Shown: positions 8,471 to 17,306, numbered from the stretch's first letter. The stretch: DNA of 58,023 bases from Planctomycetota bacterium (GCA_029259635.1 JAJDEU010000005.1:1-58023); one strand, 5' to 3'. Program-made: numbers and translations. Notes: generated by a model not told the origin, from the sequence alone.

Positions 8471-9989
8471 GCGCAGCGTGGCGTTCGCGCTCCTCGGCGC
8501 GACGTTTCTCTCGGCGTGCGGCGGTGGCGAGCCCTCGACGGCGACGAGCTCCGAACCCGATCGCCCGAACATCCTCTTTGTCGTCTGGGACACGGTCCGC
8601 GCCGATCACTTGAGCCTCTACGGTTACGGCCGCAACACCACGCCGAAGCTCGACCGATGGGCGGAGAACGCGCGCGTCTTCGAGAACTGCCTGTCGACCG
8701 CTCCGATTACGGTCTCTTCTCACGCCGCCATGTTCACGGGCCTGCTGCCGACGGAGAGCGGCGCGAGCAATGCGCATCAGTGGCTCAACGAGAGCTCGCT
8801 CACGCTTGCCGAACTGCTCTCCGAAGTGAACTACCGCACCTTCGCCTGGTCGGCGAATCCGCACATCTCGCGCGAGGAAAACTTCACGCAGGGTTTTGAA
8901 GTCGTCAAGCACCCGTGGGATTCGTCGGTTCGCGCCGAAGCGCGCGCGATCGTCACGCAAAAAGTCGCGGGCGATAGTTCGAACGAGCTGGGCAAGAGAC
9001 TCGGCAAGGGCGAGGTCGATGGCTGGACTCTGAAGGCGGCGGGGGGATTGGCGCAGCCCGCACTCATGCAGTGGCTCGAGGCGACTCCGGCGGACAAGCC
9101 CTTTTTCGCGTTCATCAACTACATGGAAGCGCATCGCCCGCTCATTCCGGCGCGACGATTCCGCGAAGCCTTTATGACGGCGAGCGAGATCGACCGCTCG
9201 TACAAGGTGGACGTCTCCTGGGTTCCGATGTGGGCGTTCAGTTTTGGGCTCTCCGAGATTGAACCGCGCGACCTCGAGACGATGGAGTCGGTCTATGACG
9301 CCTCGCTCCTCGAGCTCGATGAGCTCTTCGACGACTTGCTCACCGCTCTGCGCAAAGCCGGACAGCTGGAGAACACGATTGTCGTTCTGACCTCGGACCA
9401 TGGCGAGCACCTGGGCGACCACCACATGCTCGACCATCAGTTCTCGGTGTTCGACTCGCTGCTCTCCGTTCCTCTCGTGATTCACTATCCGAAAGCTTTT
9501 GAGCCGGGTCGCGATCAGAATCCGGTCTCGAACTACGACCTCTTTCCAACACTCGTCGAGCTGTCCGGAATTGAGTTCAAGCACTCTCGGGTTTCCGGCG
9601 CTCGCAGTTTGGTGGGCTTAAGCGCTCCCGATACGGCGTCGCTGCGTCCGCGCATGGCCGAGTTTCCGGCACCCTTCACCAAGCCCTTTCGTCCTCTGCG
9701 CCGCAGCTATCCCGACTGGGATGAAGAGCCGTGGAAGCAGAGCCTGCGCGCCTTGACGGTCGGTTCGGACAAGCTGATTCGCGGCAGCGCGGGACGCCTG
9801 GAGCTCTATCGCGATGGAGATGAAGAGCGAAATGTCATCGGCGATCATCCCGAGCTCCGCGACGAGCTTGTTAGCGAACTCGATCGCTGGACGGGCGCTC
9901 TCACGCCAGCCACGCTCGAGCCGATTCGTGAGAGCAGCGAAGAGCACCGCGAGATGCTCAACGACCTCGGCTACTCGGGCGACGAGTAG
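8439..9989 (+). CDS. Second sulfatase-superfamily lipoprotein
   Basis: About 516 residues, paralogous in fold to the upstream gene. The signal peptide VAFALLGATFLSAC ends in a lipobox. NILFVVWDTVRADHLSLYGYG and TSDHGEHLGDHHMLDHQ are metal-site motifs. The nucleophile region is TVSSHAAMFTGLLP, again lacking the Cys/Ser-x-Pro-x-Arg signature of formylglycine sulfatases. The protein ends in EMLNDLGYSGDE, the same LxxLGY motif as its neighbours. The ATG at 8439 overlaps the previous gene by 32 bp; a GTG at 8478 just after that gene's stop is an alternative that leaves a shorter signal peptide. It is the last gene of the operon and converges with the glycosyltransferase gene, 9 bp away. Confidence 0.8.
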   Translation: MSCRFRFPRSRRSVAFALLGATFLSACGGGEPSTATSSEPDRPNILFVVWDTVRADHLSLYGYGRNTTPKLDRWAENARVFENCLSTAPITVSSHAAMFTGLLPTESGASNAHQWLNESSLTLAELLSEVNYRTFAWSANPHISREENFTQGFEVVKHPWDSSVRAEARAIVTQKVAGDSSNELGKRLGKGEVDGWTLKAAGGLAQPALMQWLEATPADKPFFAFINYMEAHRPLIPARRFREAFMTASEIDRSYKVDVSWVPMWAFSFGLSEIEPRDLETMESVYDASLLELDELFDDLLTALRKAGQLENTIVVLTSDHGEHLGDHHMLDHQFSVFDSLLSVPLVIHYPKAFEPGRDQNPVSNYDLFPTLVELSGIEFKHSRVSGARSLVGLSAPDTASLRPRMAEFPAPFTKPFRPLRRSYPDWDEEPWKQSLRALTVGSDKLIRGSAGRLELYRDGDEERNVIGDHPELRDELVSELDRWTGALTPATLEPIRESSEEHREMLNDLGYSGDE

Positions 9990-9998
9990 CGCGAGCCT

Positions 9999-11684
9999 TC
10001 ACTCCAAATGTTGAATGTCGGCGAGCTTCGATTGAATGCCTCGGAGTAGGTCACTCTGTTTCCGCGAAGGCTTTTCTGCGATCTCGTAGTAGAGCCTGCC
10101 CCAGTGATCGCGCGCATCTTGGATTCGACCGAGCAAGACCATGCAGTTGCCGATGCGCTCACTGACACGCCAGCGTCCCTCTCGCTGATCCTGAGAAAAG
10201 TTCGCCTCCACGGCTTCTCGATAGAACTCAATCGCGGTTTCGTATTCGCCGCGATGCGCGGCGCGCTCGCCCAAATACTCAAGCTGTTCACCGGTGGTCG
10301 GCTCTTTAGGAATTCCCCGGATCGGAAGCTGAACGAGTGCGAACGACAGCGCGAGAGCGACCGCGGACAAGAACAGCTTTTTAAGGTCCTTCTTCGGGAT
10401 GCAGCGCAAAAGCTCCACCACAAAACCGCCCGCGAAGATGATCAGGAGCGCGACGGCGACGACGCGATAGCGCGCGAGAACGAAGACGATCACGAAGGAA
10501 GCGACCTGCGCGCCCGTGACCAAGGCGAGGAGTGCGCTGACTCGATTCCTTGTCGCCAAAAGAAGCAACCCGGCGATTCCGAACGGGATCACGAGCGCGA
10601 AGTTCGGGAGCGATTTTCCGAGCAGGCTGGTTTGCGTGCGGGCGAACGGATAGCTGTCGCGTATGCCGAGCTCGGCTTGATTGAAGAAGAGCAAGAACTT
10701 CCGAATCCAGATCTCCGCCGTTGGACCGGGGTTGTCGAGCATGTAGTCGATCGCTTGCCCGCGAAGCCGATTGTCTTCCTGAACGGCGGCGACGGGGTCG
10801 GCCTTGCCCGCCAGATAGACTCCGAGCGTGCTGACTTGTTTTCGGTGATCGAGCTTCGCGTGAGTTCCGTTGGCCGTCGGACCGTTGCCCTTGAGCAGGT
10901 TTCGTCCGCCGGTCGTGGACACGAGCACAAACTCGCCGCTGGTTTGATAGTTCCCGTAGGTGACCGGGGCCAGGCTGAGTGCGGCTCCCAGGACGAGCAG
11001 GCCGGCCCAGCTCAGACGGGAACGAGAGCTCGGCAGGGGATGCTGAAAGTAGAGCCAGCCGGCGACGACCGGAAGCAGGAAGAGGGCGTTGGCTTTCGTG
11101 CCGATGAGCAGGCCGATCAGGACTCCGGCGGCGAGTGCTCGGAGAGCGCTCATCGGCTTGGCGATCAGGAGCCAGATCAGGACGAGGTGGAGGAAGAGCA
11201 GCAGCGTGGCCGGCAAGAGCACGCCGCTGTAGTAGATGAACAGGCCGTAAGTGGAGGCCAGCACGCCGCTGATGGTGCCGGCCCAGTCGCCGAACAGCCG
11301 GCGGCCAATCATGAAGATCAAAAGTGCGGAGAGCGCGCCGAGCAAGGCTTGCGCAAGCTTGGCCGAGGCGAGTCCGAGGCCCGGCAAGGTGTAGAGCAAG
11401 CCCAGAGCGTTGCAGTAAGCCGGGCTGAGGTAGGCCGGCGCGTCGCCGTACAGATCGCCTTGAGCAATCTCTCCCGCGCGCATGTCGTAGTAGCGCGCGT
11501 CGGTCACGAACGGGCGCTCGTCGAAAAACTCCGTGTCGACCAACTCGTGCAGGTGAACGAGACGCAGGACCAGCGCCAGGACAAAGATGCCGAGGCCGAT
11601 GAGGACGGAGCGGCGGATGCCGGTTGCGGCGTGCTCGGCGCCAGCCCCTCGCTCGTTCGACTCGCTATTCGTCTCGGGTTCCAA
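9999..11684 (-). CDS. GT39/PMT-like polytopic membrane glycosyltransferase
   Basis: 561-residue integral membrane protein with about ten or more hydrophobic segments from residue 27 on, resembling bacterial PMT_2/ArnT-type GT-C enzymes that use polyprenyl-phosphate sugars at the outer face of the membrane. An acidic motif lies in the first periplasmic loop (FFDERPFVTDARYYD). A large soluble loop includes TTGGRNLLKGNGPTANGTH. After the last membrane helix a short helical tail (EYETAIEFYREAVEAN, IGNCMVLLGRIQDA) looks like one or two TPRs. The gene at 31809-33518 is a clear paralogue with the same GRNLLKGNG loop and TPR-like tail. The acceptor is unknown. Confidence 0.7.
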   Translation of the reverse strand: MEPETNSESNERGAGAEHAATGIRRSVLIGLGIFVLALVLRLVHLHELVDTEFFDERPFVTDARYYDMRAGEIAQGDLYGDAPAYLSPAYCNALGLLYTLPGLGLASAKLAQALLGALSALLIFMIGRRLFGDWAGTISGVLASTYGLFIYYSGVLLPATLLLFLHLVLIWLLIAKPMSALRALAAGVLIGLLIGTKANALFLLPVVAGWLYFQHPLPSSRSRLSWAGLLVLGAALSLAPVTYGNYQTSGEFVLVSTTGGRNLLKGNGPTANGTHAKLDHRKQVSTLGVYLAGKADPVAAVQEDNRLRGQAIDYMLDNPGPTAEIWIRKFLLFFNQAELGIRDSYPFARTQTSLLGKSLPNFALVIPFGIAGLLLLATRNRVSALLALVTGAQVASFVIVFVLARYRVVAVALLIIFAGGFVVELLRCIPKKDLKKLFLSAVALALSFALVQLPIRGIPKEPTTGEQLEYLGERAAHRGEYETAIEFYREAVEANFSQDQREGRWRVSERIGNCMVLLGRIQDARDHWGRLYYEIAEKPSRKQSDLLRGIQSKLADIQHLE

Positions 11685-11705
11685 GATGGGGGGGCGGGCT
11701 CGGTG

Positions 11706-13454
11706 CTAGAACCAATCGGGGAGGCCGGGGACTCGATCGATGGGCGGTTCGACGTCGAGCCGGTGGACTTCACCCGAGGCTTGGAAGCGCTCGACCTTCG
11801 CATCGTAACGGCGCCAGGCCTCTTTTTGAGAGACTCCCGGCTCGATCTTCCGCCACAGCAAGAGATACCAGGTTGGCTCGCCCTTCGCACCTTTTTGGAG
11901 CCCGAGTTGGTGGAAGTCGACGACGTAGCGATCGTCGTGCCCCGCCTTTCGCAGGCGATTGGCCGATGATCGAAGGCGCTGCAAGAGCTCGTCGCGCGTC
12001 AACGCATCCTCGATCTTGGCGCGCAAATAATCGGGGTCGTAGCCCTCTTCCACAAACCACCCCTCCTTCACGACCTTGTCGTGGCCGGGGGAGCGGAGCT
12101 CGGTGTCGGGATCGGCGTGCGAGAGCGCAACCTCTGGAGTCACGAAGCCGTGGCGATCGAGGCAAAAACAATCAGACACGTAGCTCGCCGCGCCGATCGC
12201 TCCCATGACGATCGTCGGTCGCGCACCGTCGAACGTGTCAAGAGCTGCAAGCGCGCGCCCCTTCGCTGTCCATCGAATTCCGTTCCAGCGCATGAACTCC
12301 CACTGCGCGTGCTCGCTGCGATAGTCCGGCGTATTGAGTCGATAGTGAAACTGTGCGCGCGTTGCTTCGGGAACGAGGTGTACATCGAAACCCGGGAGGA
12401 TGCCGAGCGTCACGAAGGTCGCGCCGACGAGCGCGCTCGCGATCGCGTTCCACTTGCGAGCAGCATCTTCGAGGAACCACCCGAAGCCGAGCGCGATGAA
12501 GGGCATCGCGGGCAGGAGGAAGCGCGCGAAAGTCATCCAATCGCCGCCGACGAGCACGATGTAGATGAGAATGCCGAAGGGGAGCGCGGCAATCGGAAGG
12601 CCGAGGGAGCGGCGCTCGCTCTTCAGGGTCGCGAAGAGAGCCGGCACGTACGCCAAGAAGCACAGCGTGGTCATGACCTGCACGAGCAGATAGTCGACGC
12701 CGCGCAGTGCGCGTTCGATCGTGAAGCCGACCTTCGCGTAGACGGTGGTGGGCCAGGCGAGCTCGAACAGGTTCCAGCGCCAGAGGTAGTAGACGCAGTA
12801 GCCGATGAGGAGCACGGCGTAGTAGCGAAGGAGCGCACGGCCTGCGGCTTCGCCGGCGAGTTTGCGCGAGAGGATCGTGAGTGCGGGAAAGATGAGGATC
12901 GCCCAGCCGATGCCTTCGACGCGGGTCAGCGCGAGGGCGAGTGCCAAAAGTCCGGCGGTGATTCCGGCGGCGGCGCCGCGGCGGAGGAACAGGCGCTCGC
13001 AGGTCGCGAAGAAGAAGAGCGCGTAGGGCATCGTCTCGAGCCCGGTGCTGGACCAGATCGTAAAAGGTGCGGACCACGCCAGCATCGCCGTGGCGAGGAA
13101 AGCGCTCGGGAGGCTCAGCTCCAGCCGGATGCGCAAGACGCGAAAGACGAGCCAGAGGAGCAGGCTGCCGGCGAGTGCGCAGAGCATCGGCAGCCAGAAC
13201 TGCATGTCGAGCCCGAGCTTTTCGAGCACGGCGCCCGCCGCGACCATCAAGAAGTTGCTGTAACCCTCGGCCGGCGTGTGGTCGCCCAGGTTGTAGCGGA
13301 GGCCGAGACCGCTGCCCCAGTTGCGCGAGTATCGAAAGCTGATGTAGGCGTCGTCGGCGACGAACCAGAAGTGCCGGACCAGCGCGGCGTAGGGCAGCCA
13401 CAGAAACAGGAAGGCCAGTCGATCCTGCCTCGAGCTCGGTTTCGCGTCGGTCAT
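11706..13454 (-). CDS. GT-C-type membrane protein (putative arabinosyl/mannosyltransferase-like)
   Basis: 582-residue polytopic protein. The first extracytoplasmic loop has ADDAYISFRYSRNWGSGLGL and AEGYSNFL, a pattern found in GT-C proteins such as the mycobacterial AftB-like family, where the Asp pair acts with the lipid-linked sugar donor. About ten membrane segments are followed by a roughly 200-residue hydrophilic C-terminal domain containing GAIGAASYVSD and GHDDRYVVDFHQLGL. The ATG at 13454 is preferred; an earlier frame start at 13487 only adds unconserved residues. It lies 21 bp upstream of the GT39-like gene and probably forms a transcription unit with it. Exact sugar specificity cannot be read from the sequence. 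Confidence 0.6.
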   Translation of the reverse strand: MTDAKPSSRQDRLAFLFLWLPYAALVRHFWFVADDAYISFRYSRNWGSGLGLRYNLGDHTPAEGYSNFLMVAAGAVLEKLGLDMQFWLPMLCALAGSLLLWLVFRVLRIRLELSLPSAFLATAMLAWSAPFTIWSSTGLETMPYALFFFATCERLFLRRGAAAGITAGLLALALALTRVEGIGWAILIFPALTILSRKLAGEAAGRALLRYYAVLLIGYCVYYLWRWNLFELAWPTTVYAKVGFTIERALRGVDYLLVQVMTTLCFLAYVPALFATLKSERRSLGLPIAALPFGILIYIVLVGGDWMTFARFLLPAMPFIALGFGWFLEDAARKWNAIASALVGATFVTLGILPGFDVHLVPEATRAQFHYRLNTPDYRSEHAQWEFMRWNGIRWTAKGRALAALDTFDGARPTIVMGAIGAASYVSDCFCLDRHGFVTPEVALSHADPDTELRSPGHDKVVKEGWFVEEGYDPDYLRAKIEDALTRDELLQRLRSSANRLRKAGHDDRYVVDFHQLGLQKGAKGEPTWYLLLWRKIEPGVSQKEAWRRYDAKVERFQASGEVHRLDVEPPIDRVPGLPDWF

Positions 13455-13534
13455 CACCCGTGAAAAACTAACGAAACGGCTCGGCAATCACACACGTCGA
13501 GCGCTCGAAGTCGAGGTCGTTCGCGGTTCAAGGT

Positions 13535-14161
13535 TCAGGCCTGCCAGAGCGGATGCTTGTGCATGATGCTGGCGAAGAGCGGCGATGCAATGAACTCCTC
13601 GAGCCAGCGGCGGAGGGCCGTCCAGGACTCGCCGTCGAACCACTCGCGATCGGCGGAGGCGAACTGGCGCACGAATGGTGCGATGGCCATGTCCGCGAGG
13701 CTGACGGTTCGACCGAAGAGGAAGCTCGAATCGCCGAGCCGCCCGTCGAGCTTCATGAGGAAACCGGTGGCGAGGTCGCGATGCTCAAGCGGGTCCGTGC
13801 CCGGTGTGCGACTCGCATACTTGTACAGATCGAGGTTGCGTTTGAAGTCGCCGTCGTTCTCTCCAATGAGAGCCATCATCTCCGCGCGCCGATCCGGCGA
13901 ACTCGGCAACCACTCGAGCGGGTCGTTCCGCTCGAGAGTCCAGAGCATGATCTCGAGGCTCTCATCGATCACGCGACCGTCGGGCAGAATGAGAACCGGC
14001 ACCGTGCCCTTCGCCGAAGCCGCGTAGAGCTCGGCCGGTCGATCGCGAAGGTCAACCTCGCGATGTTCCGTCGCCTGCTCGCTGACCGCCAACGCAAGCC
14101 GCGCGCGCATCGCGTAGGGACACCGTCGAAAGCTGTACAGAATCGGAAGCGGATTCGTCAT
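13535..14161 (-). CDS. Glutathione S-transferase family protein
   Basis: 208-residue two-domain GST. The N-terminal thioredoxin-like domain has LYSFRRCPYAMRARLAL, with Cys/Pro at the usual glutathione-binding position, and the cis-Pro region GTVPVLILPDG followed by VIDESLEIM. The C-terminal all-helical domain contains SFLFGRTVSLADMAIAPFVRQF, the N-capping box segment of the family. It overlaps the upstream trhO gene by 4 bp (ATGA), indicating translational coupling. A role in thiol chemistry or detoxification is likely; the substrate is unknown. Confidence 0.85.
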   Translation of the reverse strand: MTNPLPILYSFRRCPYAMRARLALAVSEQATEHREVDLRDRPAELYAASAKGTVPVLILPDGRVIDESLEIMLWTLERNDPLEWLPSSPDRRAEMMALIGENDGDFKRNLDLYKYASRTPGTDPLEHRDLATGFLMKLDGRLGDSSFLFGRTVSLADMAIAPFVRQFASADREWFDGESWTALRRWLEEFIASPLFASIMHKHPLWQA

Positions 14162-15114
14162 CGGGATTTCGCGCTCTCCTTCGATTCCGTCCGTTGAGGG
14201 CCGAGGTGTGACTCGCCGCGCGACTCGGCCAGTTCGGTCTGCATGACGCGCTGCCCAAAACGCTCTTTCTGCTGTGGCGTCGTGTGCGCGAAGCAGTGCG
14301 GACAGCTGATCCCAAATTCATATTGCGCGCTCGCGCGATCCGCCGCGTCGATCGGATCACCGCAGGCCCAACACAACTCGTAGCTGCCTTGCTCGAGCCC
14401 ATGCTTGACCGACACGCGCTCGTCGAAGACGTAGCACTCGCCTTCCCACAAGCTGTCCTTTTCCGGCACGGCCTCGAGGTACTTGAGGATGCCACCCTTC
14501 AGGTGAAAGACTTCTTCGACGCCGACTTGCTTTAGGAAGGCGGTGGATTTTTCACAGCGAATGCCACCCGTGCAGAACATCGCGACTTTCGGTTGGTCCC
14601 GCGCGACGAGCTCGCTCTCCAGCCACTTCGGGAACTCGCGAAAGCTCGCCAGCCCCGGATTGCGCGCACCCCGGAACGAACCGATGGCCACTTCATAATC
14701 GTTGCGCGTGTCCACGACGATCACGTCCGGATCCTCGATCAGCGCGTTCCAGTCTTCCGGGGCGACATAGGTACCGACGATCTTGGTCGGGTCGACCGCG
14801 GGCACGCCCATGCGCACGATCTCTTCCTTCAGCCGAACCTTCAGTCGTGCAAAGGGTGGGCACTCGGCGAGCGACCACTTAATCTCGAGTTCGCGAAAGC
14901 GCTCGTCCTCACCGAGGAAGTCGAGCATGGCGTCCAACCCCGAGCGCGTGCCCGCGAGCGTCCCATTGAGTCCCTCCGGCGCGAGCAGCAGCGTTCCCCG
15001 CAGACCGCCCGCCTCGGCCACTTCTCGCGCGGGCGCTCGCCACTCCGCGAAGTCGGGGAAGGGCGCAAAGCGGTAGAACGCGGCTACATGGTGCTCGGAG
15101 GCGGCGGGGGACAT
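14158..15114 (-). CDS. trhO: tRNA uridine(34) hydroxylase TrhO (rhodanese family, YceA)
   Basis: 318-residue YceA/TrhO protein, which hydroxylates the wobble uridine of tRNAs during 5-(carboxy)methoxyuridine formation. The N-terminal segment contains LLLAPEGLNGTLAG (about 42-55). The rhodanese domain has VVDTRNDYEVAIGSFRGA. The active-site loop CTGGIRCEKS at 181-190 matches the family signature. A C-terminal Cys-rich part (CWACGDPID and CPHCFAHT) is a putative zinc-binding extension. It is the first gene of a two-gene unit with the GST and starts back-to-back with the release-factor-like gene on the other strand. Confidence 0.9.
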   Translation of the reverse strand: MSPAASEHHVAAFYRFAPFPDFAEWRAPAREVAEAGGLRGTLLLAPEGLNGTLAGTRSGLDAMLDFLGEDERFRELEIKWSLAECPPFARLKVRLKEEIVRMGVPAVDPTKIVGTYVAPEDWNALIEDPDVIVVDTRNDYEVAIGSFRGARNPGLASFREFPKWLESELVARDQPKVAMFCTGGIRCEKSTAFLKQVGVEEVFHLKGGILKYLEAVPEKDSLWEGECYVFDERVSVKHGLEQGSYELCWACGDPIDAADRASAQYEFGISCPHCFAHTTPQQKERFGQRVMQTELAESRGESHLGPQRTESKESAKSR

Positions 15115-15190
15115 GCCCGAGATTGTACGGCCAAAACCCGCGCCGCCTACCGCGCGTGACTTTGGGCGGCTGAGTTCGAGCGGAGCCGAT

Positions 15191-15913
15191 ATGCTGCTTC
15201 TCCAAATGAGCGGCGAAATCGAAGTCTCGAGCTTTCATTGGTCGGAGTGCGCCGAGCGCTGCCGAGCGCTCGCCGCTGGCCGCGAGCTCGTCGTCGACGC
15301 GCGCGAACGCAGCTTCGAAGCCCCCGGCCTGAAGATCACGCCGCCGCTCGTCTTTCCGATTCGTTCCCCCGCGTCCGACGCTCCTGCGGCCGAAACCACC
15401 GCCGAATTCGCTGCGCGCCGCTCGAGTTCAGCGATCACCCTCGAGCGCTACCTCGCCACCTTGCCTCCCGAACCCGGCCCGCACGCCGTGATCCTGATGC
15501 AGGCCGGCGCCGCCTCCCTCGGCTACTTCATCGGCGGCAAGGCCGTCGCAACCAAGTCCATGAAGCGCTACGTCGTTCGCGGAAAGGGCCGAGCGCAACC
15601 CGCCTACCTAAAGTCAAAGGGCAAGTCCCGCTACGGCTCGCGTCTTCGGCTCCAAAACGCGCGCCAGCTCGTCGAGGAAATCAACGAGAAGCTGCACGAG
15701 TTCTGGACCGAGTTCGGCGAGCCCGAGCAACTCTTCGTCGGCGCACCCGTTCGCCTGTGGCCGGACCTCTTCCGCGGCAAGACCCAGCCACCGTTCGCGC
15801 AGTCCGACCCCATCCTGCGTATCCCGCTCGATCTTCCCGTACCGACCACCAACGTCCTGTTGCGTGCCTACAAGAGTCTTTGTTACGGCAAAATCGAACG
15901 CACCGACGATTGA
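15191..15913 (+). CDS. Vms1-like release factor (VLRF1-type) candidate, bacterial
   Basis: 240-residue protein. A conserved block KRYVVRGKGRAQPAYLKSKG, then SRYGSRLRLQN and EEINEKLHEFW, matches the core of the eukaryotic Vms1/ANKZF1 VLRF1 domain (KRY, RxKQGxxQ, SxGxxLRRYNE). It matches bacterial relatives of that domain even better. Vms1 cleaves peptidyl-tRNA on stalled 60S subunits using the Gln of that loop; the equivalent Gln is present here (residue 136 from this start). The ATG at 15191 has GGAG 6 bp upstream; a frame from 15113 adds 26 unconserved residues. It is divergent from trhO, fitting a translation-related role. Family recognition is from memory of the motif, so function is inferred. 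Confidence 0.55.
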   Translation: MLLLQMSGEIEVSSFHWSECAERCRALAAGRELVVDARERSFEAPGLKITPPLVFPIRSPASDAPAAETTAEFAARRSSSAITLERYLATLPPEPGPHAVILMQAGAASLGYFIGGKAVATKSMKRYVVRGKGRAQPAYLKSKGKSRYGSRLRLQNARQLVEEINEKLHEFWTEFGEPEQLFVGAPVRLWPDLFRGKTQPPFAQSDPILRIPLDLPVPTTNVLLRAYKSLCYGKIERTDD

Positions 15914-15928
15914 CCTGAATCATCCGAG

Positions 15929-16131
15929 CTAGCAGTCCGTGGTGAAAGGCTTGACCTTGGCGGCGATCACACTCTCGCCGCGTTCGCGTTGGAGGCCGCG
16001 GCCACTACGGCCTTTGATTCGACGACGGTCAGAATCCCGGGGGGCGCAGTGCTAGCTATCGCCTGGTCGAGCCGGATTCGATTCGGGAGGATTGAGTTCG
16101 TTGGAGCGCGCTCGATCCCAAGCGCAGCTAG
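15929..16131. repeat. Degenerate MITE-like element, CTAG/CAGTCCGTGG end
   Basis: The left end CTAGCAGTCCGTGGTGAAAG (15929-15948) matches the terminal repeat of the complete element at 47737-47902. A possible right end, AGCTAGTCCTCGG at 16127-16139, shares the bases just outside the other element's right end but not its inner repeat. The right boundary is therefore uncertain. It fills the gap between the release-factor-like gene and the convergent beta-helix gene. Confidence 0.5.
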
Positions 16132-16139
16132 TCCTCGGT

Positions 16140-17306
16140 TCATGAGTCGAGTAGGACCATCTCGGAGGCGCCGGAGAGGACGAGCTCGCCCGACGTCGTG
16201 ACGAGCACCATCTGCATCGAGAGCGTGACGACGGGGAGTCCAACGGGCTGGATCGTGACCGAGATCTGGCGCTGGCCGGCGGCGGAGAGGCGCCCGAGGT
16301 TCTGTGTGAAGAGTCCCGAGCCGTCGAGCTGGAGCACACCCGAGAGCTCCGGGAGGTAGAGGCTTCCCGGATCGAGCGAGTAGACAAGGATCACGCGGTC
16401 GAAGGGCTCGCCGGAGATTTTGAGCGAGACGATCTCGCCGACGCGGCCAGGGGAGTCGATCGAAAAGGAGCGCGCGCTGGTCGGCAGTGTGGCGAGACTG
16501 CCCGCATTCACCACGGCGGGCTGGCCCAAGACTCCCGACGCGCAGGTTGCGGGCGTGCCGGGGAGCAGGGTGCAGTCGAGTATTTGGACGGTGGGCGTGG
16601 CGCCGCTCAGGACGATCCCGCTCCCTCCGCAACCCGAGCTCCCCCCTTGCAGCGTGCTGCCCGAGGCGAACAGGAAGCCGCCCGCGAGCCGGACAGCGTC
16701 GGCGCCGGTCGAGGTCATCCCGTAGCCGCCGCCGCCCGTGAAGGTGCAGTCGTAAGCGTGCACGTTCGAGGCCGACGCTTGGATCGCGACCGAGGAGGCC
16801 GGGATCTGGCTGATCCCCTCCGCCGTCACGCGGTTCAGGTGCACCGCGGCGCTGTTGTTAATCGAAATCGGAACCGGCGTGCTCGTGAAGGCCGTTCCCC
16901 TGATATTCGTGTCCTCGATACAGACTACGCCGGCGCAGTTCAGAACCTGCAAGCCCGCGTCGAAGAGCTCGAAGCCGCGCACTACCACGGTTCGGGAGGA
17001 GCCGAGACTGTCAATCACGAGATTTGACGCGATCACCGGCACACCGCCGTCCGCGATGAGCGTCAGCGACTTGTCCGTGATACTCAGCGGTACCGGCGGG
17101 AAGGCGGGCGGGGCCGTGTAGTTGCCCGCGCGCAGAAGCAGGGTGTCCCCATCGGCGGCTGTGTCAATGGCTGCCTGTAGTGAGCTGAAGTCGACAGTCG
17201 CTCCGCCGTCGTCGTCGACCACCCAAACCGCCCCCTGGGCGGAAAGACTCGGAGCGAGAAGGAAGGCTAGAACGAGGGCAAAAGAACAAGTGGTGTGATG
17301 ATTCAT
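16140..17306 (-). CDS. Secreted right-handed beta-helix protein
   Basis: 388-residue exported protein with a signal peptide (SFALVLAFLLAPSLSAQGA). The first mature segment VWVVDDDGG, DFSSLQAAIDTAADGDTLLL and RAGNYTAP is the entry cap typical of secreted parallel beta-helix proteins of planctomycetes. Repeated short strand patterns follow (VVVRGFELFDAG, SINNSAAVHLNRV, VHAYDCTFTGGGGYG, VQILDCTLLPG). The last 130 residues form a beta-sandwich-like C-terminal domain ending LVLSGASEMVLLDS, perhaps a sorting or surface-anchoring region. The start at 17306 begins the signal peptide and has GGAG upstream. No catalytic residues were identified. Confidence 0.7.
   Translation of the reverse strand: MNHHTTCSFALVLAFLLAPSLSAQGAVWVVDDDGGATVDFSSLQAAIDTAADGDTLLLRAGNYTAPPAFPPVPLSITDKSLTLIADGGVPVIASNLVIDSLGSSRTVVVRGFELFDAGLQVLNCAGVVCIEDTNIRGTAFTSTPVPISINNSAAVHLNRVTAEGISQIPASSVAIQASASNVHAYDCTFTGGGGYGMTSTGADAVRLAGGFLFASGSTLQGGSSGCGGSGIVLSGATPTVQILDCTLLPGTPATCASGVLGQPAVVNAGSLATLPTSARSFSIDSPGRVGEIVSLKISGEPFDRVILVYSLDPGSLYLPELSGVLQLDGSGLFTQNLGRLSAAGQRQISVTIQPVGLPVVTLSMQMVLVTTSGELVLSGASEMVLLDS

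Noticed and set aside
8220..9584. A 454-codon minus-strand open frame
   Set aside because: Antisense shadow of the sulfatase-like genes, with no recognisable domain.
10104..11969. A 621-codon open frame on the plus strand
   Set aside because: It is antisense to two membrane protein genes; its sequence is Arg/Asp/Glu-rich repeats with no domain, a known artefact opposite hydrophobic proteins in GC-rich DNA.
12081..13463. A 460-codon plus-strand open frame
   Set aside because: Antisense to the GT-C gene, highly charged, no motif; shadow of the real gene.
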